Assembly: GCA_964550895.1 (NCBI GenBank)
Contig: CAZKAP010000049.1
Coordinates: forward strand, 1 to 19,572
Direction of reading: 5' to 3'
Length of the DNA stretch: 19,572 bases
Origin: CAZKAP01 sp964550895
GTDB lineage: Bacteria; Bacteroidota; Bacteroidia; Flavobacteriales; Flavobacteriaceae
Shown here piece by piece: positions 1 to 6,470 of the stretch. The number at the start of each line of letters is the position of its first letter. The stretch's first letter is position 1. The notes beneath the pieces were generated by a model. It was given only the letters and a program-made list of their open reading frames with translations, was not told the DNA's origin and did not search any database. A program made the translations under genes and the position numbers.

Positions 1-68
1 CCCCCAGGGCGGGAACGCAGCAAGGGTATGCGGTTGTAGCGGTGCGATGCAACGGCTTGCCTTTTTTT
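1..68 (+). ncRNA. ffs: Signal recognition particle RNA (4.5S / small SRP RNA), 3' part, cut by the window edge
   Basis: The sequence shows the universally conserved tip of SRP RNA helix 8. The 5' internal-loop strand CAGG (5-8) is followed by a GCG/CGC stem (9-11 with 16-18) closed by a GGAA tetraloop (12-15), then the 3' internal-loop strand AGCA (19-22). This is the Ffh M-domain binding site, in the same order as in E. coli 4.5S RNA. The molecule ends in CGGCTTGCC (53-61), which should pair with a 5' end lying left of the window. Seven T residues follow (62-68), as in an intrinsic terminator. The RNA works with Ffh to bring nascent membrane and secreted proteins to the membrane. The 5' end and promoter are outside the window. 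Confidence 0.9.
53..68 (+). terminator. 3' arm and T-run ending the SRP RNA
   Basis: CGGCTTGCC followed by seven T residues forms the descending arm and U-tract of an intrinsic terminator. The ascending arm would be the 5' end of the SRP RNA, outside the window, so the stem is inferred. The terminator separates the RNA gene from the dehydrogenase gene that begins 36 bases later. Confidence 0.6.
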
Positions 69-103
69 CTTTCCGCAAACGATAATTCCCATAATCCGCT
101 GTT

Positions 104-916
104 ATGAATAATAAAGTCGTACTGGTCACCGGTGCCTCCTCCGGGATTGGGCGTTCCATCAGCCTTGCTCTGGTCGGGGAGGGGTATACTGTCTACGGTT
201 GCTGCCGTTCGGCCGAAGCCTATCCGGAGATCACTGAGTACAGGCTACTGAGCATGGATGTGACGAAGCCTGAACAAATCCGAAAGGTCCTGAACCAACT
301 GATCGGGGAAAGCGGACGACTGGATGTCCTGGTGAACAATGCCGGGAAAGGAATCACGGGCCCGGTAGAGACCACCCCGATTGAGGAAATGGAGCGGGTT
401 TTCGACCTGAACCTTTACGGTCCCATACGGGTGATACAAGAGGCGCTGCCGCATATGCGAAGGCTTGGCAATGGCGGTACCGTGATCAACATCAGTTCGA
501 TAGCGGGCTATATGGGGCTTCCATTCCGGGGAGTGTATTCGGCCTCCAAATCGGCTTTGAATATGATAACTGAATCGCTTCGTCTCGAATGCAGTCAATC
601 CGATATACGTTTCTGTACGGTCGATCCGGGCGATTTCGCCACTGAGATTGGCCAACGCAGGTATCATGCGCCTAACACTCCGGATTCTCCTTATTATCAG
701 ACATACGGGCGCATAATCGAAAGCATAGACGAAGATGTCAAGGCGGGGACATCTCCTGATATACTCGCAAAATCACTGGTCAGGCTGCTGCGTAAAAAAA
801 CACTGAGGCCGCACTACAGGATAGGTAAACCTCTACAGGTGTTTTCCATTACTCTGAAAGGGATACTGCCTTCCAGAATATTCGAAGGACTGCTCAGAAA
901 TCACTATAAGTTGTAG
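104..916 (+). CDS. Short-chain dehydrogenase/reductase (SDR) family oxidoreductase, substrate unknown
   Basis: A 270-residue classical SDR with a Rossmann fold. The cofactor loop TGASSGIG is at residues 9-16 and NNAG at 78-81. The catalytic serine is probably S132 (in INISSIAG), thirteen residues before Y145 of the YSASK motif (Y145, K149). R35, in GCCRS after the second strand, suggests a preference for NADP(H); this is inference. The length is slightly above the 250 typical of classical SDRs, with a basic C-terminal tail as in SDRs that act on lipid or retinol-like substrates, but the substrate cannot be read from the sequence. It starts at the ATG at 104, downstream of the SRP RNA terminator. 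I see no clear -7 element for it. The next gene starts 32 bases after the stop and could be co-transcribed. Confidence 0.88.
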   Translation: MNNKVVLVTGASSGIGRSISLALVGEGYTVYGCCRSAEAYPEITEYRLLSMDVTKPEQIRKVLNQLIGESGRLDVLVNNAGKGITGPVETTPIEEMERVFDLNLYGPIRVIQEALPHMRRLGNGGTVINISSIAGYMGLPFRGVYSASKSALNMITESLRLECSQSDIRFCTVDPGDFATEIGQRRYHAPNTPDSPYYQTYGRIIESIDEDVKAGTSPDILAKSLVRLLRKKTLRPHYRIGKPLQVFSITLKGILPSRIFEGLLRNHYKL

Positions 917-948
917 CTTTACGAATCTAAACCTTATTCACATTTTTT

Positions 949-1608
949 ATGAAGTTCTTTATCGATACCGCCAACCTTGAACATATACGAGAAGCCCAGG
1001 AACTTGGAGTACTCGACGGGGTGACTACCAATCCTTCCCTGATGGCAAAGGAGGGTATTACAGGTAAGGACAACATCATCAATCATTACCGAAAAATCTG
1101 CGACATCGTCACGGGTGATGTCTCGGCGGAAGTCGTAGCAACGGATTTCGAGGGCATCGTCAGAGAAGGAGAAGAACTCGCGGCCCTACATCCCCAGATC
1201 GTGGTTAAAGTTCCCATGATTAAAGAAGGCGTCAAGGCGATACGGCACTTCTCAGAGAAAGGCATAAAGACCAATTGTACCCTGGTATTCAGTTCCGGTC
1301 AGGCGCTGCTCGCGGCTAAAGCGGGTGCCTCCTATGTTTCACCTTTTATCGGGCGTCTGGATGACGTTTCGACGGACGGCCTGAACCTCATAGCCGATAT
1401 TCGTTTGATATACGATAACTACGGCTACCAGACCGAGATTCTGGCGGCATCGGTGCGGCACACCATGCACGTAATCAAGTGCGCTGAAATCGGCGCTGAT
1501 GTGATGACGGGTCCCCTTTCGGCCATAGAAGGTCTTCTTAAGCACCCCCTTACCGATTTAGGACTGGAGAAGTTTCTGGCCGATTACCGCAAGGGTAATC
1601 CTTCCTGA
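949..1608 (+). CDS. tal: Small transaldolase / fructose-6-phosphate aldolase family protein; active site is transaldolase-like
   Basis: This 219-residue TIM-barrel enzyme belongs to the TalC/FSA subfamily (E. coli FsaA is 220 residues). The N-terminus MKFFIDTANL and the VTTNPSL loop (25-31) are typical. The Schiff-base lysine is K87 in VVKVPM. Two residues separate true transaldolases from fructose-6-phosphate aldolases. FSA has Gln59 and Tyr131, while transaldolases have Glu and Phe. Here these positions are E61 (SAEV) and F133 (SPFIGR), so transaldolase activity in the non-oxidative pentose phosphate pathway is the better prediction, although automatic pipelines often call this family fructose-6-phosphate aldolase. 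It follows the SDR gene by 32 bases on the same strand and converges with the lipoprotein gene, leaving 38 bases between the stops. Confidence 0.88.
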   Translation: MKFFIDTANLEHIREAQELGVLDGVTTNPSLMAKEGITGKDNIINHYRKICDIVTGDVSAEVVATDFEGIVREGEELAALHPQIVVKVPMIKEGVKAIRHFSEKGIKTNCTLVFSSGQALLAAKAGASYVSPFIGRLDDVSTDGLNLIADIRLIYDNYGYQTEILAASVRHTMHVIKCAEIGADVMTGPLSAIEGLLKHPLTDLGLEKFLADYRKGNPS

Positions 1609-1646
1609 TTAATCTGATTTGCACTATTGAAGATCAGGCGGTCGGC

Positions 1647-3104
1647 CTATTCGACCACTGTGGCAGGTTGGCGGATCTTTTGGTCAGGCGCCTTATAGCC
1701 TCTGTTTAGTGTAGGTAGGGGATAATTGATATTGGCGAAGGCTTCCAAAATCTTGCCGTCCCTGACGATCACACATTTGTTGAGGCTTTCTATAACCAGT
1801 TTGTTCCTAAGGGACTCAAAATCCTCCGCACGGAATTGTTCCGTGGGTTCCATCTCGTATTTATCCAAAAGTTGCTTCCATTGGCGGGCCTCGGTACGCA
1901 ACGCTATGCCGATGTAACGGAATTCGCTGTTTGACTGCTTGAGCGTTTTGATACGCTGCATCATTGAGGCCAGGTGCCCTTCCTGATTTCCTGTCCAGAA
2001 GTACAGTACCACGGGTTGGGTAAATGTTTCTTCCCTGAGAATGGTTTCCTGATCGTCCTTATTCAGGACAACGATGTCGGAAGGTAGAGGGTTACCCGCC
2101 TGCAGGTTTTGGATGCCTTTAAAGAGGTATTCGATTTCCTTCTTGTGTGCCTGACTGCTGGATAATTGATAGTATTCATCGAGGAAGGATTCCCATTTCA
2201 CAGAAATCCGAGGGTTCTGCAGCAGGTAATCCATGGCTACATTTCGAAGCAGGTTGTTGCGCAAGTTGTGCTCCAGCACGAGGCTGTCAATGAGGTTCAT
2301 CTTATGCTTGCCGAGATGCAGACTGGGCACTTCCCTCCGGTGCCCTTCTGAGCAGCCATCCACACACTTCGTGTAAGCTACATTCCCGATGTGGTACTTC
2401 ATGAACTCGTAATAGGGCCGAAAATAACTCAGTTCCCGATTGTTGATATTCAAGTTCTTCCGGTAATCATAGAAGGAACCGGGCAATGCACTGAAGCTGT
2501 CCTCTCCAGTGACTCTGTGATGGTAGAAGGGATACTTTTCCCGATATATGTAGTTGTCGAAGTCGATGGCGGCCCGGGCCATCCGTACAGCTGCAGGACT
2601 CCACTGCTCGGACTGAGACAGGCGCTCCATTTCGCGAACTTTTTTTTCGCGGAGACTCTCCACGGCTGCATTGAATTCTGTGGGGTTCAGCGGATAAAAA
2701 CTATTCACTTGTTCAGCCTCGTTTTCATAGGCCAGGAACATGGAAATTAGGAAATTATTGATACCTGATCCGGTGCCGGAGAAACTCAGGGACTCATCAA
2801 ATTCTTTGGTGTTCAGACGAATTCGGATGCTGTCTCCCTGTTCGAGGTAAACGTACTGCTGTTCGGGATAATGGTAAAAATGGTAAAGGCCGTCTCCGAT
2901 TTCCGGAAGGACGAAGGTAAAACGATTACTCGCATCTAGCCGGGCGGAATCCACCACCTGATCTCCCTTGTACAAAACGACGAACTCATCACTGGGATTA
3001 ACGATTTCACCGGATAGAAAAACCGTATTCGAACCCTGGTTGGAAACCTGGCATGAAATGAGTAGGAGGGGAAGTAAAGGAATTGCGAGTATATGTTTCT
3101 TCAT
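1647..3104 (-). CDS. Lipoprotein with DUF4369-like N-terminus and thioredoxin-like C-terminus lacking CxxC
   Basis: Read from the ATG at 3104, this 485-residue protein starts MKKHILAIPLLPLLLISC, a type II signal peptide with the lipobox cysteine at residue 18. The first roughly 100 mature residues are beta-rich (GEIVNPSDEFVVLYKGDQVV) and resemble the DUF4369 domain found before TlpA/AhpC-type domains in Bacteroidota. A helical middle follows. The region from about residue 340 has a thioredoxin-like pattern (VVLYFWTGNQEGH, then IGIAL, then KCVIVRDGKIL). Where TlpA proteins have WCxxC, this one has TGNQEGH (about 371-377), so disulfide chemistry is unlikely. Only C247, C251 and C444 remain in the mature part. 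A longer reading frame up to 3125 exists, but the TTG there lies inside the promoter. The role is unknown; an envelope binding or scaffold function is inference. Confidence 0.8.
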   Translation of the reverse strand: MKKHILAIPLLPLLLISCQVSNQGSNTVFLSGEIVNPSDEFVVLYKGDQVVDSARLDASNRFTFVLPEIGDGLYHFYHYPEQQYVYLEQGDSIRIRLNTKEFDESLSFSGTGSGINNFLISMFLAYENEAEQVNSFYPLNPTEFNAAVESLREKKVREMERLSQSEQWSPAAVRMARAAIDFDNYIYREKYPFYHHRVTGEDSFSALPGSFYDYRKNLNINNRELSYFRPYYEFMKYHIGNVAYTKCVDGCSEGHRREVPSLHLGKHKMNLIDSLVLEHNLRNNLLRNVAMDYLLQNPRISVKWESFLDEYYQLSSSQAHKKEIEYLFKGIQNLQAGNPLPSDIVVLNKDDQETILREETFTQPVVLYFWTGNQEGHLASMMQRIKTLKQSNSEFRYIGIALRTEARQWKQLLDKYEMEPTEQFRAEDFESLRNKLVIESLNKCVIVRDGKILEAFANINYPLPTLNRGYKAPDQKIRQPATVVE

Positions 3105-3122
3105 CCGCACTTTCATAAAGAA

Positions 3123-3130
3123 CAAAGCTA
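3123..3130 (-). promoter_or_regulatory. -7 promoter element (TAGCTTTG) for the lipoprotein gene
   Basis: On the minus strand TAGCTTTG matches the Bacteroidota -7 consensus TAnnTTTG exactly. It ends 18 bases before the ATG at 3104, so transcription should start near 3117-3119. That leaves a leader of about 13 bases and rules out the upstream in-frame TTG at 3125. I see no clear TTTG -33 element at the expected distance. Confidence 0.6.
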
Positions 3131-3369
3131 TGTATCGTGGGTGTTAAGCCTTGTTAAACCCTAGTTAAATGTTGCTTCTTGCCTAACTGCTGCAGTTTAA
3201 GCGTATTAGGTAGTGGTGAATTCGCCTTTACTGAAGGTGATTGTTTGTCCATGGCACGGGATTCCAGCCGGGATTTAATAAATGGCTAAAAACAGGTGGA
3301 AAAATATCATTTTTCATTAAAAACCCCGGACTAAATCCCTTTCGGGCTTCCTGCGATGGAGGGAATACC
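3131..3369. other. Divergent intergenic region without a gene
   Basis: About 240 bases lie between the lipoprotein promoter and the ABC-F promoter. The region is AT-rich, with no recognisable RNA gene or convincing reading frame. Two structures are visible. One is an 8-base inverted repeat, GGGATTTA at 3270-3277 and TAAATCCC at 3332-3339. The other is a short hairpin at 3299-3315 (GAAAAA/TTTTTC around TATCA). Neither can be assigned a function. Confidence 0.4.
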
Positions 3370-3377
3370 TATTTTTG
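3370..3377 (+). promoter_or_regulatory. -7 promoter element (TATTTTTG) for the ABC-F gene
   Basis: TATTTTTG fits TAnnTTTG exactly and ends 13 bases before the ATG at 3391. Transcription would begin at about 3382-3385, so the leader is very short. This supports translation from 3391 rather than from any upstream in-frame codon. No good -33 TTTG is present. Confidence 0.6.
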
Positions 3378-3390
3378 GCAAAAATTTGAC

Positions 3391-5022
3391 ATGCTCACAG
3401 TTTCCAACCTTTCCGTGCAATTCGGCAAGCGCGTACTCTTCGATGAGGTAAATATCACCTTCAGCCCGGGCAACTGTTACGGAATCATAGGAGCCAATGG
3501 GGCAGGAAAGTCCACCTTCCTCAAAATCATTTCCGGTGAAATCGACCCTTCCTCCGGACACATATCCCTGGAGCCCGGAAAGAGGATGTCGGTCCTGTCA
3601 CAAGACCACCAGTCCTGCGACGACTACACGGTTCTGGAGACCGTTCTGAGGGGAAATAAACCGCTCTTCGAAATCAAGACAGAAATCGATGCGCTTTATG
3701 CCGATTATTCGGACGAAAACGCCGAGCGCATAGGCGAGCTGCAGGTGGCATTCGAGGAAATGAACGGATGGAATGCGGAGAGTGATGCGGCCGCCCTGTT
3801 ATCCAACCTGGGAATCCCGGAAGATCTGCACTATTCGATGATGTCAGAACTGGACAACAAGGTTAAGGTACGCGCGCTGTTGGCGCAGGCTCTTTTTGGT
3901 AATCCGGACGTCCTGATCATGGATGAGCCTACCAACGACCTGGACTTTGAGACCATAGGCTGGCTCGAGGACTTCCTGGCCAACTACGACAATACGGTAA
4001 TTGTGGTATCCCACGATCGACATTTCCTGGATTCGGTCTGCACCCATATAGCCGATATTGATTTTGGCAAGATTAACCTGTATTCAGGCAACTACACATT
4101 CTGGTACGAAAGCAGCCAACTGGCCGCAAGGCAGCGCGCCCAGCAGAATAAAAAAGCCGAAGAGAAAGCCAGGGAGCTTCAGGAGTTCATACAGCGGTTC
4201 AGCGCAAATGTGGCCAAGAGCAAGCAGGCCACTTCCCGAAAAAAAATGCTCGACAAGCTCAAGGTGGAGGACATCAAGCCCTCGAACCGCAGGTACCCGG
4301 CGATTATATTCGATCGGGAACGAGAGGCCGGAGACCAGATTTTGAACGTCGAAGAACTCAGCGCCGCCTCCGAAGACGGTGAGTTGCTTTTCGACAAGAT
4401 CCACCTTAACCTCGCCAAAGGGGACAAGGTGGCGATCATCTCCAGGGACTCCAGAGCCAGCACGGCATTCTACGAAATCATCAACGGAATCCGGGAACCC
4501 TTAAGGGGGAATTATCGGTGGGGAGTAACCACAACCCAGGCATACCTGCCACTGGACAATTCCAGTTTCTTCGACCAACCGGTAAGCCTGGTCGAATGGC
4601 TGCAGCAATGGGCTCAGACCGAGGAAGAGCGTGAGGAGGTATACGTACGCGGTTTCCTGGGAAAGATGCTCTTTAGTGGCGAGGAGGCCCTGAAAAAGTC
4701 TGATGTACTCTCCGGGGGGGAAAAGGTGCGTTGCATGATCAGCAGGATGATGTTTCAGCGAGCCAACGTACTGATGCTGGACGAGCCTACGAATCACCTC
4801 GACCTTGAGAGTATCACTGCCTTCAATAATTCCCTGAAGAAATTTCCCGGGACCCTGCTACTCACCACGCACGACCACGAATTCGTGCATACTGTCGCCA
4901 ATCGCATAGTAGAACTGACCCCCACAGGAGTAATCGACCGCTATATGCCCTTTGATGACTACATCAGCGACAAGGGGATACAGGAATTGCGAAACAAATA
5001 CTACGGCTTGCAGACCGTCTGA
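3391..5022 (+). CDS. ABC-F family ATPase, YbiT-like
   Basis: A soluble protein of 543 residues with two nucleotide-binding domains and no membrane segments, as in ABC-F translation factors that act at the ribosomal E site. NBD1 has Walker A GANGAGKST (34-42), Walker B VLIMDEPTNDLD (174-185) and the H-loop SHDRHF (207-212). Its signature is SELDNKVKVRALLAQ (152-166) instead of LSGGQ, as in the YbiT branch. The charged linker (about 240-300) is rich in K, R and E and should form the P-site tRNA interaction motif. NBD2 keeps LSGGEKVR (440-447) and LMLDEPTNHLD (461-471), but its Walker A is replaced by ISRDSRAST (350-358). The start at 3391 is chosen because the -7 element lies just upstream; the frame extends to 3241 only through non-coding-looking sequence. 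An antibiotic-resistance role is not indicated. Confidence 0.9.
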   Translation: MLTVSNLSVQFGKRVLFDEVNITFSPGNCYGIIGANGAGKSTFLKIISGEIDPSSGHISLEPGKRMSVLSQDHQSCDDYTVLETVLRGNKPLFEIKTEIDALYADYSDENAERIGELQVAFEEMNGWNAESDAAALLSNLGIPEDLHYSMMSELDNKVKVRALLAQALFGNPDVLIMDEPTNDLDFETIGWLEDFLANYDNTVIVVSHDRHFLDSVCTHIADIDFGKINLYSGNYTFWYESSQLAARQRAQQNKKAEEKARELQEFIQRFSANVAKSKQATSRKKMLDKLKVEDIKPSNRRYPAIIFDREREAGDQILNVEELSAASEDGELLFDKIHLNLAKGDKVAIISRDSRASTAFYEIINGIREPLRGNYRWGVTTTQAYLPLDNSSFFDQPVSLVEWLQQWAQTEEEREEVYVRGFLGKMLFSGEEALKKSDVLSGGEKVRCMISRMMFQRANVLMLDEPTNHLDLESITAFNNSLKKFPGTLLLTTHDHEFVHTVANRIVELTPTGVIDRYMPFDDYISDKGIQELRNKYYGLQTV

Positions 5023-5712
5023 TTATGCGTTGTAGTATTTGCTGTTCCAGATAACCGAATTGAAATTTTTTCCCGAGGCGAAGCCGAAGTAGATAAAAAC
5101 AGCAATCACGGATTTAAAAACGAAAAGGAACAGGATCAGTTTCTCGACCATTCCGTAGTCCTTGGTAAAGATGTTCATCGGGGTCAGCAGGGTGCAAACC
5201 ACACTGACCATAAATACCAGCACCATGAAGTTGGATAGGCCTTTGAAGGGCCATACCAACCACCTGCGAAGCGGATGAAGGTCACCTCCCCATTTGTGGA
5301 TCAGATAGTAATGGCCGTTGCCCAGGGGAGCAAAAAGCATGGGATCGTCTTTATCCTCCAGCTTAAACATTTTTGAGGGGGCCATGATCTTAAATGCATC
5401 CAGAGAGGTATCGTGCTCATCCTCCAGTCGGCGAATCTCTTCGGTCGCCTCTAGAGGTAACTCTCCTCTGAAGTAGCTCAGGTCGAGGAATCGAAGCCGG
5501 TAGTCGATGCACACCTTCCTTATGGTTTCCACGGAATATATCCGGTCGACATCCAGCTCATCGATCAGCAGGCCACTCTCGGCTGTTCGCGCCCCATCCG
5601 ATTTGGGATCGGTATAAGCCGCTGGCGATAAAGATGTTGACGGGACGGATTTCTGAACGGAAGACAGGACGTCCTCCAAATTAAGGCCTTTTGCACTCAT
5701 AATCTGTTTCAT
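5023..5712 (-). CDS. Unrecognised protein with two C-terminal membrane helices
   Basis: I do not recognise a named family. From the ATG at 5712 the protein has 229 residues. A flexible N-terminus, rich in S, T, P and D (about 1-50), leads to a soluble, mostly helical part with the stretches DYRLRFLDLSYFRGELP (about 70-86) and APLGNGHYYLIHKWG (about 128-142). Two hydrophobic segments follow (about 161-179 and 188-211), then a short tail ending KYYNA. No signal peptide precedes the soluble part, so the inferred topology has that part in the cytoplasm. An ATG at 5700 (MSAKG) is an equally possible start. The frame extends to 5787 only through AT-rich promoter-like DNA. The stop codon directly abuts that of the ABC-F gene. 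Confidence 0.75.
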   Translation of the reverse strand: MKQIMSAKGLNLEDVLSSVQKSVPSTSLSPAAYTDPKSDGARTAESGLLIDELDVDRIYSVETIRKVCIDYRLRFLDLSYFRGELPLEATEEIRRLEDEHDTSLDAFKIMAPSKMFKLEDKDDPMLFAPLGNGHYYLIHKWGGDLHPLRRWLVWPFKGLSNFMVLVFMVSVVCTLLTPMNIFTKDYGMVEKLILFLFVFKSVIAVFIYFGFASGKNFNSVIWNSKYYNA

Positions 5713-5723
5713 AGCAATTGATG

Positions 5724-5731
5724 TAAAAATA
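5724..5731 (-). promoter_or_regulatory. Possible -7 element (TATTTTTA) for the unrecognised membrane protein gene
   Basis: TATTTTTA differs from TAnnTTTG only in its last base and lies 11 bases upstream of the ATG at 5712, inside a very AT-rich stretch. An alternative nearby is CATCTTTA (5732-5739). The AT-richness makes chance matches likely. Confidence 0.35.
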
Positions 5732-5803
5732 TAAAGATGGTTCAGAAATAAAAAATTAACATCTGCTTTGTTCAGGTTTTCATTCAAACTCGATGAAAAA
5801 ATT

Positions 5804-5811
5804 GTAGTTTG
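5804..5811 (+). promoter_or_regulatory. Possible variant -7 element (GTAGTTTG) for the fasciclin-domain gene
   Basis: GTAGTTTG keeps the conserved TTTG half of the Bacteroidota -7 element, but its TA is one base too close. It lies 31 bases upstream of the ATG at 5843. If used, it would place the transcription start inside the upstream extension of the reading frame and so support the start at 5843. Confidence 0.35.
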
Positions 5812-5842
5812 GCGATCCTGTCAGAAACGGGGACTACGAGAC

Positions 5843-6430
5843 ATGATTTGTAAACCAACCATTCCCGCCCTGCTGCTGGTGTTTTTTTGCCTTTTTATAG
5901 CAGATGAACTCCACGCTCAGGCAACCATGCTAACCGGAAACGGTGTAGGTATCGCGTCGAGGAACTCCTCGGACCGAATTACTGAGGGTACTCTGCTGAA
6001 CCGTCATGCCACACTGAAGCGCGCCTTACTGAAAACACGCCTGGATGATAAGCTTACCCAGGTGGCATCCTACACTATACTTGCGCCTACGGATCAGGCC
6101 TTCTTCGAACTCCCCGGCGCGACATTTAACAAATTGCTCACCAGCGAGGACTATAGGGAGCTGGAAAATACCCTGAGATACCACCTTATTCCAGGAAGTT
6201 GGGATTCCATCGAGATCATCAAGGCTCTGTGCAATGAAGAAGGAAGGGCAAAGATTCCTACATTCCACGGGGATTACCTGACCCTGCAGGTGAAGGGGAT
6301 GCGAGTTTTTTTGATCGACTCCGCAGGCAATCAGGTAGAAATTATGCAGGATGCCTCCCTGGTAACGGAGCGAAATGGTATTGTAATCCACAGCATACCC
6401 CAGGTACTCATCCCTCCCAGTTACGAATAA
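5843..6430 (+). CDS. Secreted fasciclin (FAS1) domain protein
   Basis: From the ATG at 5843 this is a 195-residue protein with a Sec signal peptide (MICKPTIPALLLVFFCLFIA, cleavage probably near HAQA, about residue 25) and a single FAS1 domain. The H1 motif is YTILAPTDQAF (77-87), the middle motif YHLIPG (113-118), and the H2-type C-terminal motif GIVIHSIPQVLIP (179-191). FAS1 domains mediate adhesion or ligand binding at the cell surface; the partner here is unknown. There is no lipobox, so it should be periplasmic or released. A longer frame from 5768 exists, but it overlaps the divergent promoter region and would bury the signal peptide. The gene converges with pheT. Confidence 0.85.
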   Translation: MICKPTIPALLLVFFCLFIADELHAQATMLTGNGVGIASRNSSDRITEGTLLNRHATLKRALLKTRLDDKLTQVASYTILAPTDQAFFELPGATFNKLLTSEDYRELENTLRYHLIPGSWDSIEIIKALCNEEGRAKIPTFHGDYLTLQVKGMRVFLIDSAGNQVEIMQDASLVTERNGIVIHSIPQVLIPPSYE

Positions 6431-6444
6431 TCTGTGGATAAATA

Positions 6445-6468
6445 GCTCATTATAAATATTATAAGAGC
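6445..6468. terminator. AT-rich hairpin between convergent genes, possible bidirectional terminator
   Basis: An inverted repeat lies in the 40-base gap between the fasciclin-gene and pheT stops. The arms are GCTC-A-TTATAA (6445-6455) and TTATAAGAGC (6459-6468) around an ATA loop, giving ten pairs with one bulged base. The stem is AT-rich and has no strong T-run on either side, so it is a weak candidate. Confidence 0.4.
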
Positions 6469-6470
6469 CC

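Noticed and set aside
1602..1640. CTGAT/ATCAG repeat between the transaldolase and lipoprotein stops as a terminator
   Set aside because: Only five pairs with a 14-base loop and no T-run; too weak to call.
3241..3390. Extension of the ABC-F frame by 50 residues from a TTG
   Set aside because: The added residues match nothing in the family, and the -7 element at 3370-3377 lies inside this stretch, so it is not translated.
5713..5842. Two reading frames overlapping head to head (5787 on -, 5768 on +)
   Set aside because: Both are upstream extensions through AT-rich promoter DNA. Starts at 5712 and 5843 give sensible proteins and a divergent promoter region.
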